NCBI GenBank assembly: GCA_002730475.1
Contig: PCAG01000026.1
Span: 1 to 19,044 of the forward strand
Length of the DNA stretch: 19,044 nucleotides
Origin: Spirochaetales bacterium
GTDB lineage: Bacteria; Desulfobacterota_D; UBA1144
Reading direction: 5' to 3'
Positions 1 to 7,464 of the stretch are shown in pieces. Positions within the stretch are counted from its first letter, which is position 1. Each line of letters opens with the position of its first letter. Under the pieces are notes generated by a model, which made no database searches, was not told where the DNA came from, and saw nothing but the letters and a program-made list of their open reading frames with translations. The translations under genes were made by a program, and so were the position numbers.

Positions 1-11
1 TAATAGATTAA

Positions 12-39
12 TTGAAAAAAAAAATTCCTGAGATAGAAT
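12..39 (+). promoter_or_regulatory. Candidate sigma-70 promoter of eno
   Basis: A TTGAAA hexamer at 12-17 and a TAGAAT hexamer at 34-39 are 16 bases apart; each matches the consensus at five of six positions. Transcription would start near position 46, leaving a leader of only about 10 bases before the eno ATG, with no Shine-Dalgarno motif in it. Bases 1-11 carry no recognisable gene. Confidence 0.5.
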
Positions 40-55
40 TCAGTATCTAACTGAA

Positions 56-1333
56 ATGTCTAGAATAACTTACCTAAAAGGAAGACAGATTCTTGATTCT
101 CGCGGAACACCTACAGTTGAAGTAGATATGAGCTTGGGCAATGGTCCGATTTGTAGAGGATCAGTGCCATCCGGTGCATCTACAGGATCGCATGAAGCAA
201 TAGAACTTAGAGATAACGATAGCAATAAATTCAATGGAAAGAGTGTTTTTATGGCTTTGGAGAATATCAACTCATTAATTTCACCCTCTGTAAAAAATCG
301 AGATTTTGATTCTCTAGCTGATTTTGATTCCTTCCTAATAGAACTAGATGGGACAAAAAATAAGTCTCGAATTGGTGCAAATGCAATTCTTGCATGTTCA
401 ATAGCATATTTAAAATGTTCGGCAAAGGAATTAAATAAAGAGATTTACGAATTTTTGAATCCAAGTGGCCCTTATTATCTACCTGCACCATTGATGAATA
501 TAATTAATGGTGGGGCTCATGCAAATAACGGTTTAGATATCCAAGAATTTATGATTATCCCAGCGGGTTTTGAGAGCTTTTCGGATTCTCTTCAAGCAGG
601 GGTTGAGACATTCATCAGTTTAAAAGAAATTCTCCAAGTAAATGGATATTCAACAGCCGTAGGTGACGAAGGTGGTTTCGCCCCTAATCTGAAATCAAAC
701 GAAGAGGCTTTAGAATTAATCTCTGAAGCAATTAACAAAGCAGGGTATCAATTAGGAAAAGACATATATTTGGCTTTAGATGTTGCCGCTTCAGAAATAT
801 ATGAAGATAAAAAATATGAAATTGACAGACAACTCTTATTTCCTGAGGAAATTATTGAATATTACAAAAAAATGATTTCTACCTATCCAATTATTTCAAT
901 TGAAGACCCTTTCCATGAAGATGATTGGGATGCCTGGTCAAGCCTAACACAAACCGTCGGCAACACAGTTCAAATAGTTGGTGATGATTTGTTTGTCACA
1001 AACGAAGAAAGATTACGAATGGGTATTAAGAAAGAAGCTGGCAATAGTATCTTGATAAAAATCAATCAGATAGGAACAATATCGGAGACTTTAAAAACAA
1101 TCGAGCTAGCAAAAGAAAACAACTACTCTTATATTATATCCCATAGATCTGGAGAGACAGAAGATACGACAATATCGGACATTGCTGTTGCAACCACATC
1201 AGGACAGATAAAAACTGGGTCATGTTCTAGGACAGATAGGACTGCAAAATACAATCAATTATTAAGAATTGAAGATTTTTTGGGGAAAAATTCTAAATTT
1301 GCGAAATTATCCACTTTTCATACTGGATACTGA
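56..1333 (+). CDS. eno: Enolase (phosphopyruvate hydratase)
   Basis: Cytosolic glycolytic enzyme that interconverts 2-phosphoglycerate and phosphoenolpyruvate and needs Mg2+. The 425-residue length is normal. The N terminus carries the family pattern GRQILDSRGTPTVEVD at residues 9-24. Catalytic and metal residues are visible: Glu164, Glu205 in VGDEGGFAP, metal ligands Asp242, Glu283 (SIEDPF) and Asp310 (VGDDLF), the base Lys335 (LIKINQIG), His363-Arg-Ser, and Lys386 in the IKTG motif. The ATG is fixed by the conserved N terminus. A 6-base inverted repeat (39-44 with 50-55) ends at the start codon and no ribosome binding site is visible. leuC starts 22 bases downstream. It may supply PEP to the PTS proteins encoded further along, but that link is inference. 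Confidence 0.98.
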   Translation: MSRITYLKGRQILDSRGTPTVEVDMSLGNGPICRGSVPSGASTGSHEAIELRDNDSNKFNGKSVFMALENINSLISPSVKNRDFDSLADFDSFLIELDGTKNKSRIGANAILACSIAYLKCSAKELNKEIYEFLNPSGPYYLPAPLMNIINGGAHANNGLDIQEFMIIPAGFESFSDSLQAGVETFISLKEILQVNGYSTAVGDEGGFAPNLKSNEEALELISEAINKAGYQLGKDIYLALDVAASEIYEDKKYEIDRQLLFPEEIIEYYKKMISTYPIISIEDPFHEDDWDAWSSLTQTVGNTVQIVGDDLFVTNEERLRMGIKKEAGNSILIKINQIGTISETLKTIELAKENNYSYIISHRSGETEDTTISDIAVATTSGQIKTGSCSRTDRTAKYNQLLRIEDFLGKNSKFAKLSTFHTGY

Positions 1334-1341
1334 TTAGGTAT

Positions 1342-1347
1342 TATAAT
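1342..1347 (+). promoter_or_regulatory. Possible -10 element before leuC
   Basis: A perfect TATAAT lies 8 bases before the leuC ATG, inside a 10-base palindrome in the 22-base eno-leuC gap. No convincing -35 is seen at the usual distance. If used, it would give an mRNA starting almost at the leuC start codon; read-through from eno is the alternative. Confidence 0.25.
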
Positions 1348-1355
1348 ATTTCCAA

Positions 1356-2774
1356 ATGAAACCTAAAACACTGTTTGAGAAAATTTGGGAAAGTCATGTA
1401 GTTTGCGAAGAAGAAGGCAGACCAACACTTCTATACGTAGAGCTTCATTTAATCCATGAGGTAACCTCACCACAAGCATTTGAAGGTCTAAGGGAAAGCA
1501 AAAGAAAGGTAAGAAGAACTGATTTAACATTTGCTACCATGGACCACAATGTTCCAACTATTAATAGAAACAAAATTGATGACCCGATTTCCGCACAACA
1601 AATTCAAACTCTTCGAGATAATTGCTCTGAATTTGATATTGAATTATTTGATCTATCAAGTCCTTGCCAAGGCATTGTTCATGTAATTGGTCCCGAGCAA
1701 GGATTAACAAGACCTGGTATGACTATAGTATGTGGAGATAGTCACACATCAACTCATGGTGCTTTTGGATCTCTTGCGTTTGGCATTGGAACCAGTGAAG
1801 TTGAACACGTATTGGCAACACAGTGCCTATGGCAGAACAAACCAAAGACCTTTGAAGTAAAAGTCAACGGGATAAGATCAAGGGGCGTCACCGCGAAAGA
1901 TATAATTCTTAGCATTATTGGGAAAATCGGCACTGCTGGTGCAACTGGAACGGTTATCGAATATAGAGGGGATGTAATTTCATCTTTATCGATGGAGCAA
2001 AGGATGACAATCTGTAATATGTCCATAGAAGCTGGTGCCAGAGCCGGAATGATTAGTCCCGACCAAATAACTTTTGATTACTTGAAAGATAAACCCAGAA
2101 TTAAAGACTTGAAGAATTTAGATGAATTGTTCAGTGCTTGGTCCAAATTATCTACCGATGAGGAAGCAAGGTTCGATAAATCAATCACATTAGATGCTAC
2201 CAAAATAGCTCCTCAGGTAAGCTGGGGTACAAGTCCTGGAATGGTAACCGGAATAACCGGTTCTATTCCTAATCCGAAAAACGAAGAGGACCCGGTGAAA
2301 AGGAAATCAATCGAGGATGCATTAGCATACATGGGCCTAGAGCCTGACACTCAAATCGAAGACATTAAACTTGATACAGTATTTATTGGTTCGTGCACCA
2401 ATTCTAGAGTTGAAGATTTAATTGCCGCTAGCAAGGTTGTTAAAGGCAGCAAGGTTTCATCGAGTATTAACGCAATAGTAGTTCCTGGTTCCCAACTCGT
2501 CAAATATGAAGCAGAAAAGTTGGGTTTAGATAAAATATTTAAAGAAGCGGGTTTTGATTGGAGAGACTCTGGATGCAGTATGTGTTTGGGGATGAATCCT
2601 GATCAACTATCCCCAGGAGAGCGGTGTGCTAGCACGTCTAACAGGAATTTTGAGGGCAGACAAGGTAAGGGCGGTAGAACGCACCTGGTTAGTCCAATAA
2701 TGGCCGCTGCTGCTGCAATTAACGGAAGATTTGTTGACATTAGATCGTACGATATAGATTTTGGAAAATATTAA
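1356..2774 (+). CDS. leuC: 3-isopropylmalate dehydratase, large subunit
   Basis: Catalytic iron-sulfur subunit of isopropylmalate isomerase, which converts 2-isopropylmalate to 3-isopropylmalate in leucine synthesis. The protein has 472 residues, the usual bacterial length. The three [4Fe-4S] cysteines are Cys347 (FIGSCTNSR), Cys407 and Cys410 ([12 protein letters not shown]). Other aconitase-family motifs are present: TMDHNVPT near 61, [12 protein letters not shown] near 128 and [19 protein letters not shown] near the C terminus. That C-terminal block matches the proteobacterial subfamily. leuD follows after 2 bases, so the two subunits are probably translated together. leuA and leuB are not in the window. 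No Shine-Dalgarno motif precedes the ATG. Confidence 0.98.
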   Translation: MKPKTLFEKIWESHVVCEEEGRPTLLYVELHLIHEVTSPQAFEGLRESKRKVRRTDLTFATMDHNVPTINRNKIDDPISAQQIQTLRDNCSEFDIELFDLSSPCQGIVHVIGPEQGLTRPGMTIVCGDSHTSTHGAFGSLAFGIGTSEVEHVLATQCLWQNKPKTFEVKVNGIRSRGVTAKDIILSIIGKIGTAGATGTVIEYRGDVISSLSMEQRMTICNMSIEAGARAGMISPDQITFDYLKDKPRIKDLKNLDELFSAWSKLSTDEEARFDKSITLDATKIAPQVSWGTSPGMVTGITGSIPNPKNEEDPVKRKSIEDALAYMGLEPDTQIEDIKLDTVFIGSCTNSRVEDLIAASKVVKGSKVSSSINAIVVPGSQLVKYEAEKLGLDKIFKEAGFDWRDSGCSMCLGMNPDQLSPGERCASTSNRNFEGRQGKGGRTHLVSPIMAAAAAINGRFVDIRSYDIDFGKY

Positions 2775-2776
2775 TC

Positions 2777-3373
2777 ATGGATAAATTTGAAAATATTTCT
2801 AGCTGCCCCACCCCTCTTGATTTTTCCAACGTAGATACCGATCAAATAATACCTAAACAATTTCTAAAAAGAATAGAAAAAACGGGTTTCGGAGAATTCT
2901 TATTCTATGATTGGAGATTTAATGATGATGGGTCTATAAAAAAGGATTTTGTCCTCAATCAAGAAAAATTCACTAAATCGGCAATTTTACTGGCAAGAGA
3001 CAACTTCGGGTGTGGTAGCTCAAGAGAACACGCTCCTTGGGCATTGAAAGACTATGGATTTAAAGTAATAATCTCTACTTCTTTTGCGGACATCTTTTAC
3101 AATAATTGCTTCAAGAACGGGATGCTACCTATTGTAGTAAGCAATGAAAGTCTACAATATTTATTTCACAGTAGTTCCGAAATAGACAATTACCTACTGG
3201 ATGTCAATCTTCAACAAAGCACAATCAAGGATAATAATAATTTTAGTTATGAGTTCCAAATCGATAAATTTAGAAAAAAATGTCTCTTGGAAGGACTAGA
3301 CGATATAGCATTGACCCTTGTGCATTCTGAAGAATTAGATCAGTTTGAGAAAAAATTAAAACCTATTAAATAA
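2777..3373 (+). CDS. leuD: 3-isopropylmalate dehydratase, small subunit
   Basis: Swivel-domain subunit that pairs with LeuC to form the isopropylmalate isomerase active site. The 198-residue length is typical of the proteobacterial type. Conserved features are the N-terminal NVDTDQIIPKQFLK near residues 18-31, the YDWRF segment, and GCGSSREHAPWAL around residues 78-90, which contacts substrate. The start lies 2 bases after the leuC stop. The last 18 bases overlap, tail to tail, the opposite-strand DUF2905 gene. The C-terminal tail from about residue 180 is lysine- and glutamate-rich and less conserved. Confidence 0.97.
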   Translation: MDKFENISSCPTPLDFSNVDTDQIIPKQFLKRIEKTGFGEFLFYDWRFNDDGSIKKDFVLNQEKFTKSAILLARDNFGCGSSREHAPWALKDYGFKVIISTSFADIFYNNCFKNGMLPIVVSNESLQYLFHSSSEIDNYLLDVNLQQSTIKDNNNFSYEFQIDKFRKKCLLEGLDDIALTLVHSEELDQFEKKLKPIK

Positions 3374-3565
3374 GTATACTATTACGGACAACACCAGGCT
3401 GACCAATATAGAAGTTCCGATAGGAAGAAAGAGGGTAAAATTATCTTTCTCGATTTTTATATCTAAAGGTATTTTCTTCGACCAAAAAACCGTAACAAGC
3501 TCATAAGTTAGGCCAAAGGCTACTAAAAACACTCCTACTATAATTAGCAATTTGCTAAATGACAC
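3356..3565 (-). CDS. Small membrane protein, DUF2905 family
   Basis: A 69-residue protein with two predicted membrane helices (about residues 4-27 and 46-67) joined by a short charged loop. The loop pattern, basic residues then LDIKIEKDNFTLFLPIGTSI, matches what I know of the DUF2905 family (P-G-D-I-x-I-E-x-x-N-F ... P-x-G-x-S-I). Function of the family is unknown; it is probably an inner-membrane protein. The start is GTG; no ATG is available upstream in frame. It has no Shine-Dalgarno motif, but a -10-like TAAAAT lies six bases before the GTG. Its 3' end overlaps leuD by 18 bases and its 5' end is 36 bases from the divergent rpoN. Confidence 0.85.
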   Translation of the reverse strand: MSFSKLLIIVGVFLVAFGLTYELVTVFWSKKIPLDIKIEKDNFTLFLPIGTSILVSLVLSVIVYLFNRF

Positions 3566-3571
3566 AAAAAC

Positions 3572-3601
3572 ATTTTAAACTAAATATTGCTGAGTAATCA
3601 A
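3572..3601 (-). promoter_or_regulatory. Candidate leaderless promoter of the DUF2905 gene
   Basis: On the minus strand TTGATT (3596-3601) and TAAAAT (3572-3577) are 18 bases apart, and TAAAAT ends six bases before the GTG start. On the plus strand of the same gap, TTGCTA (3552-3557) and TAAACT (3576-3581), also 18 apart, could serve rpoN but match less well. The two promoters would overlap. Confidence 0.4.
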
Positions 3602-4957
3602 ATGAAAAAGATAAAACTTAATCAAAAAATCAATCCGACACAAAAAAGCTTCCTAAGCCCAAAGTCAAGACTTTTTGTAAAATTTATTAATCTTAATTTA
3701 AGTGAGATTAACGAAATGGTTGAAAAAGAGCTGACAGAAAACCCATGCATTGAGGAGGAAGTTAACGAGAACTCCGTAGAACTTGAAAATTTTGACAATC
3801 TTCCTCCAATCAGACAACACGAAATAGGGGCAAACGAGTTTAACGAAAACATTGTTGAGGACAAGAGTGCAAACCTTGTTGATTATCTATTAATGCAATT
3901 AAATCTTTTGGATACAAACGAGGATGACCAAAAGAGTTTTTATGCCATTATTCGCTTATTGGATGATGATGGACTTTTGAAATATAAAAATGACGAGATT
4001 GCGGACATCATTAAAGAGCAAGCCGGGGTTGAAATTAATAATATAGAAATAGAAGAATTAATATTAAAAGCACAAAGAGTTTTTGATCCTCCAGGAATTT
4101 TTACCAGATCTGTAAAAGAATCCTTGATTCTTCAACTTGAATTATCAAACAATGAGAATTTGCCAATATATTCGAAGATTATCAATAATCATCTCGAAAA
4201 TTTAGCAAATAAAAAATTCGATGTAATAGCTAACGATATGCACGTAAAAACTGATTTAATTCAGAATTGCCTTGATGTGGTTTCCGAGTTAGAACCAAGA
4301 CCAGCAAGGAGTTTTATAAAAATTAACAACCAAGAATTTGATAGTGAACCTGAAGCTTACATTTATCAGATCGATAACAAACTTGTGGTTCAGATAAATA
4401 AAAATTTTAAAAATATTAGGATATCTCCTTATTATCAAAGCATGATGGTTCAGGTAAATAAAATAGATAGCGAGGTAATCGATTATGTAAAATCCAAAAT
4501 CGATGATGGAAAAACGCTAATGAAGACAATTTTAGAACGAAATGCTATTTACAGTAAAGTTCTAAAAATAATAGTAGATATACAGCATGACTATATAATC
4601 AAGGGAGATAGATTTCTTAAACCTTTAACGTTATCTGATGTTGCATCAATTGTAGGCTCCCATGAATCAACGATAAGTAGAATCACTAGCAACAAATTTG
4701 TAAGTACCCCAAGGGGTTTAATTAATCTACGAAGTTTCTTTAGCAATAAAATTGATAGCCAAGATGACGCTTCGGCGGTGGCTGTAAAAGATATGATTGA
4801 TGAATTAGTTAGAATCGAGGATAAAAAGAATCCTTCTTCAGATGAAGAGCTGAAAAAGATTTTGGAGAAAAAAGGGATAAGCATATCAAGACGAACTATT
4901 GCAAAATATAGAAATATACTTAAAATACCTTCATCATTTAAAAGGCGTAACAAATGA
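3602..4957 (+). CDS. rpoN: RNA polymerase sigma-54 factor
   Basis: Alternative sigma factor that directs RNA polymerase to -24/-12 promoters and needs an AAA+ activator. With the ATG at 3602 the protein has 451 residues. Region I is recognisable at residues 1-55 (NLNLSEINEMVEKELTENPC), followed by an acidic linker, the core-binding region (about 85-290, including VFDPPGIFTRSVKESL), a helix-turn-helix segment near 345-375 (LSDVASIVGSHESTISRITS), and an RpoN box at 429-437 reading SRRTIAKYR against the consensus ARRTVAKYR. The glutamines normally frequent in Region I are mostly replaced by lysine and serine. A TTG at 3587 in the same frame is less likely as a start. The stop overlaps the ptsN start (ATGA). 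No enhancer-binding activator is encoded in the window. Confidence 0.96.
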   Translation: MKKIKLNQKINPTQKSFLSPKSRLFVKFINLNLSEINEMVEKELTENPCIEEEVNENSVELENFDNLPPIRQHEIGANEFNENIVEDKSANLVDYLLMQLNLLDTNEDDQKSFYAIIRLLDDDGLLKYKNDEIADIIKEQAGVEINNIEIEELILKAQRVFDPPGIFTRSVKESLILQLELSNNENLPIYSKIINNHLENLANKKFDVIANDMHVKTDLIQNCLDVVSELEPRPARSFIKINNQEFDSEPEAYIYQIDNKLVVQINKNFKNIRISPYYQSMMVQVNKIDSEVIDYVKSKIDDGKTLMKTILERNAIYSKVLKIIVDIQHDYIIKGDRFLKPLTLSDVASIVGSHESTISRITSNKFVSTPRGLINLRSFFSNKIDSQDDASAVAVKDMIDELVRIEDKKNPSSDEELKKILEKKGISISRRTIAKYRNILKIPSSFKRRNK

Positions 4958-5412
4958 AATTGTCGACATTGATTAATCCAGGATTGATATTCCCCGATTT
5001 GGCTGAAAATAGCAAGGAGACTTTGCTATCATCTCTAATTGACAGTCTTTGTCTCACTGATAGTTCGTTGAAAAACTCAACAATTAATCAACTAATTCTA
5101 AAGAGAGAAGAGCTTTGTAGTACCGCTTTGGATAATTATGTTGCAGTACCTCATGCAAGAATACCAGGTATATCAAAAACTTACGCTTGTATCGGTATTT
5201 GCGAAAAAGGAGTAGATTTTGGTTCTATTGATGAGCTTAAAACCAAAATATTTATCTTAATACTGCACCCCGAGAATGCCGGCAATTTTCATTTAGAAAT
5301 TCTAAGATCAGTTGCAAATATCTTTGGACAAAAAGATATTGTGGAAGAAATTTTAAGCAAAAAAAATAAAGATCAAATATTCCAAATTATTAAATCTAAT
5401 GAGCAACAATAA
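4954..5412 (+). CDS. ptsN: PTS IIA-Ntr regulatory protein
   Basis: EIIA-Ntr of the regulatory (non-transport) phosphotransferase system. It receives phosphate from HPr/NPr and in studied bacteria modulates potassium transport, nitrogen responses and kinase activity. The 152-residue protein has the fructose/mannitol IIA fold pattern, with the phospho-accepting His67 in VAVPHAR, and the LILHPENAGNFHLEILRS segment typical of the family near 107-124. It overlaps rpoN by four bases and hprK by 14 bases, so it is probably translationally coupled to both. In many proteobacteria a ribosome hibernation factor gene (hpf) lies between rpoN and ptsN; it is absent here. Confidence 0.95.
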   Translation: MKLSTLINPGLIFPDLAENSKETLLSSLIDSLCLTDSSLKNSTINQLILKREELCSTALDNYVAVPHARIPGISKTYACIGICEKGVDFGSIDELKTKIFILILHPENAGNFHLEILRSVANIFGQKDIVEEILSKKNKDQIFQIIKSNEQQ

Positions 5413-5884
5413 GAACAATACGAACTCTGCAAGTCAGCATGGCGTTCTGATTAGTCTATACAATATAGGAATTCTTTTAATTGGAAAAAGTGGTATTGGT
5501 AAAAGCGAATGTGCAATTGAACTTTTAAACAAAGGAGCGCGCCTTATCTCCGACGATATAGTCATAATAGAAAACATTCGGGGATCCCTTATCGGTAAAT
5601 CACCAGATGTCATCAAAGAGTTGATAGAGATAAGAGGTATTGGGATTATCAACGTTAGAGAAATATTTGGCTCTAATGCAATAGAAAACGAATCAAAAAT
5701 CGATCTTGTTGTCGAACTGATTAGCTTCAACGAGAATCATGATTATGAAAGATTAGGATATGACACCACCTTTGTGAACATTCTAAATATCGAGATTCCA
5801 ACTATGCAAATTCCAGTCAGTCCAGGAAGAAACTTGTCCACACTGATTGAAATCGCTGCTAAAAAATTAATCTTTGAAAGATAG
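5399..5884 (+). CDS. hprK: HPr kinase/phosphorylase, short catalytic-domain form
   Basis: Catalytic domain of HprK, which phosphorylates HPr on a serine and can reverse the reaction. The 161 residues hold only the C-terminal domain: conserved His14 (HGVLISLY), Walker A GKSGIGKSE at 29-37, acidic pair Asp52-Asp53 (RLISDDIV), the HprK signature EIRGIGIINVREIFG at 77-91, and PGRNL at 142-146. Full-length HprK is about 310-330 residues with an N-terminal domain, missing here. Such single-domain forms are known from Alphaproteobacteria, so this is a lineage trait rather than truncation. The ATG lies inside the end of ptsN. Its substrate, HPr, is not encoded in the window. Confidence 0.93.
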   Translation: MSNNKNNTNSASQHGVLISLYNIGILLIGKSGIGKSECAIELLNKGARLISDDIVIIENIRGSLIGKSPDVIKELIEIRGIGIINVREIFGSNAIENESKIDLVVELISFNENHDYERLGYDTTFVNILNIEIPTMQIPVSPGRNLSTLIEIAAKKLIFER

Positions 5885-5920
5885 CTTTATAAAGAATCTC
5901 CAATGCATTAGACTGTAAGA

Positions 5921-6316
5921 ATGTTTAACATACTAATTATTACTCATGGTCTGCTTTGCGAAGAGTTGCAATCATCGGTGGAGTTCATCCTGGGAGATAA
6001 AATTGTCAGGGAAATCTTTACAATCAGCATCAATGAAGACTCCAGAGATTTCGATACGTATGCAAATAAAATATCCAATTTTCTAATAGAAGATAAAAAT
6101 ACAATTATCTTTACAGATATGTTTGGTGGAACACCATCAAATATAAGCTTGGCCTATTTTCAAAGAGGCTCGGTAGAAATAATTTCGGGAGTCAACCTAC
6201 CTATGCTTATTAAAGCAGCAACGCTTGAAGGGTGTGAATCCTTTGAAGAAGCAGTTAAAATAATTAAAAATTCTGGGCAAGAAAATATAATTGCCGCAGG
6301 GGATTTGAATATTTAG
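5921..6316 (+). CDS. EIIA-Man-type PTS protein
   Basis: A single-domain EIIA of the mannose family, 131 residues, cytosolic. His9 in IITHG is the expected phosphorylation site, and FTDMFGGTPSNISL around residues 64-77 is the family hallmark. Membrane IIC/IID components are not encoded nearby, so it probably acts as a regulatory phospho-acceptor, as such proteins do beside rpoN-ptsN-hprK in other proteobacteria. It starts 36 bases after hprK. A weak -10-like TAGACT (5909-5914) ends six bases before the ATG, the spacing seen at clpP, but no strong -35 was found. In many genomes ptsH (HPr) comes next; here an unrelated small gene does. Confidence 0.93.
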   Translation: MFNILIITHGLLCEELQSSVEFILGDKIVREIFTISINEDSRDFDTYANKISNFLIEDKNTIIFTDMFGGTPSNISLAYFQRGSVEIISGVNLPMLIKAATLEGCESFEEAVKIIKNSGQENIIAAGDLNI

Positions 6317-6319
6317 ATT

Positions 6320-6643
6320 ATGTCGCAATTAGATTATGAAGAAATCTTAGCTGAATGGTCCAAAGTGTATTTAAAAGATGCTTATGCAGATTGGTCAGTA
6401 GAGGTAGACCCATCAATAGATAAGAACTTCGCTGCAATCGCATTATTTATAGATTATCGAACCGCCAAATCAGCAGGAGAAACTGCGGATATACATCAGG
6501 GCTTCAAAAAAGCATCCTTGCTTATACTAGATTTGCTTGAAATTCAAATAGTTGACGAACCAAACAATAAGATTATAAGATTAGTACAAAAACAATCCGA
6601 TAGAATAAGAGATAAGAAACTTGCTAAAGAAATCTGGGGCTAA
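6320..6643 (+). CDS. Uncharacterised 107-residue protein in PTS cluster
   Basis: I do not recognise this family. The protein looks soluble: no signal peptide, no hydrophobic helix long enough for a membrane, and an even mix of acidic and basic residues. A central segment ALFIDYRTAKSAGETADIHQ (about 41-60) and a C-terminal basic helix (about 88-107) stand out. It has one histidine (His59) and no GLHARPAA-type HPr motif, so it is not a recognisable HPr. It starts 3 bases after the EIIA-Man stop and its TAA overlaps the ATG of the HAD gene by one base, which indicates translation as part of the operon. The tight coupling makes it a real gene with fair confidence; function is open. Confidence 0.75.
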   Translation: MSQLDYEEILAEWSKVYLKDAYADWSVEVDPSIDKNFAAIALFIDYRTAKSAGETADIHQGFKKASLLILDLLEIQIVDEPNNKIIRLVQKQSDRIRDKKLAKEIWG

Positions 6644-7455
6644 TGAGCATATTAAGGAACTATAGCGGTTTTATTCTTGATCTAGATGGTGTCATTTATC
6701 TAGGTAATCAGTTAGTTCCTCATTCAAAAAAATATGTGGAAAGAATAAATCAACTTGGAATGAAGTATGTCTTTGTTACTAACGACTGTAGGCTCTCGGC
6801 CCTACAGTACTCGCAAAAACTTAGAAATTTCGGCATACCCTGCACGAAGGAACAAATTATCACGCCCTTGTCAGTTCTATTGGATAAATTAACAAACAAA
6901 TCATCAAGGAAAACACCTGGGGTTCTGGCTTTCACAAGCAAAAAAGTTAGAAGGGGCTTGAAAAGCAATAAAGATATAAAAATTCTTGACCCCGAAAAGG
7001 ATTACAAATCTGCCCAAATAGTTCTAGTTGCTGGTAGTCAAGATTTTAATTATATGGATCTTATGTATGCTTGTCTCGCAATACAAAATGGAGCAACGTT
7101 TTACGCAACTAGCAAAGATTATACGTTCCCATCTAATTATGGCCATCTTGTTCCTGGGACAGGTGCTATAGTTGCCGCAATTGAAAAAGCTACCGGCGCA
7201 AATGCAATCAACTTGGGAAAACCTTCAAAAACAATATTTGATATTGCGGTCAAATTCTTAGGTTTAAAAAGATCCAAGATTCTGATGATAGGTGATAATA
7301 TTCAAACTGATATATATGGGTCGAAACTATCAAGAATAGATTCCGCCCTTGTGCTGACGGGAAAAAATCGCATCAAAGACTTAAAAAACGTCAAATTTAA
7401 ACCTAAGTTCGTTTTGAAAAATTTAAAGGAAATTTTTGACAGTAAAAATTCTTAA
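6643..7455 (+). CDS. HAD-superfamily class IIA sugar/phosphate phosphatase
   Basis: NagD/phosphoglycolate-phosphatase-like hydrolase of 270 residues. Motif I FILDLDGVIYLG gives the nucleophile Asp13 and the acid/base Asp15; motif II is VTND with Thr46; the motif III lysine is Lys193 (LGKPSKTIF); motif IV is IGDNIQTD with Asp218 and Asp223 for Mg2+. The class IIA cap lies between motifs II and III (about 70-185). Related proteins dephosphorylate nucleotides, sugar phosphates or p-nitrophenyl phosphate; substrate cannot be told from sequence. The ATG overlaps the preceding stop (TAATG). It is the last gene of the rpoN cluster and is only 9 bases from the convergent ccr gene, so there is no room for a separate terminator. 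Confidence 0.9.
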   Translation: MSILRNYSGFILDLDGVIYLGNQLVPHSKKYVERINQLGMKYVFVTNDCRLSALQYSQKLRNFGIPCTKEQIITPLSVLLDKLTNKSSRKTPGVLAFTSKKVRRGLKSNKDIKILDPEKDYKSAQIVLVAGSQDFNYMDLMYACLAIQNGATFYATSKDYTFPSNYGHLVPGTGAIVAAIEKATGANAINLGKPSKTIFDIAVKFLGLKRSKILMIGDNIQTDIYGSKLSRIDSALVLTGKNRIKDLKNVKFKPKFVLKNLKEIFDSKNS

Positions 7456-7464
7456 AACAATAAT

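Noticed and set aside
4591..4953. A 120-codon frame opposite rpoN
   Set aside because: Covers the conserved DNA-binding end of RpoN; leucine/serine-rich shadow without a membrane-protein pattern or start signals.
6320..6643. The small protein as a divergent HPr
   Set aside because: It has no GLHARPAA-like phospho-histidine motif and no serine site in the HPr context; its length and pattern do not fit.
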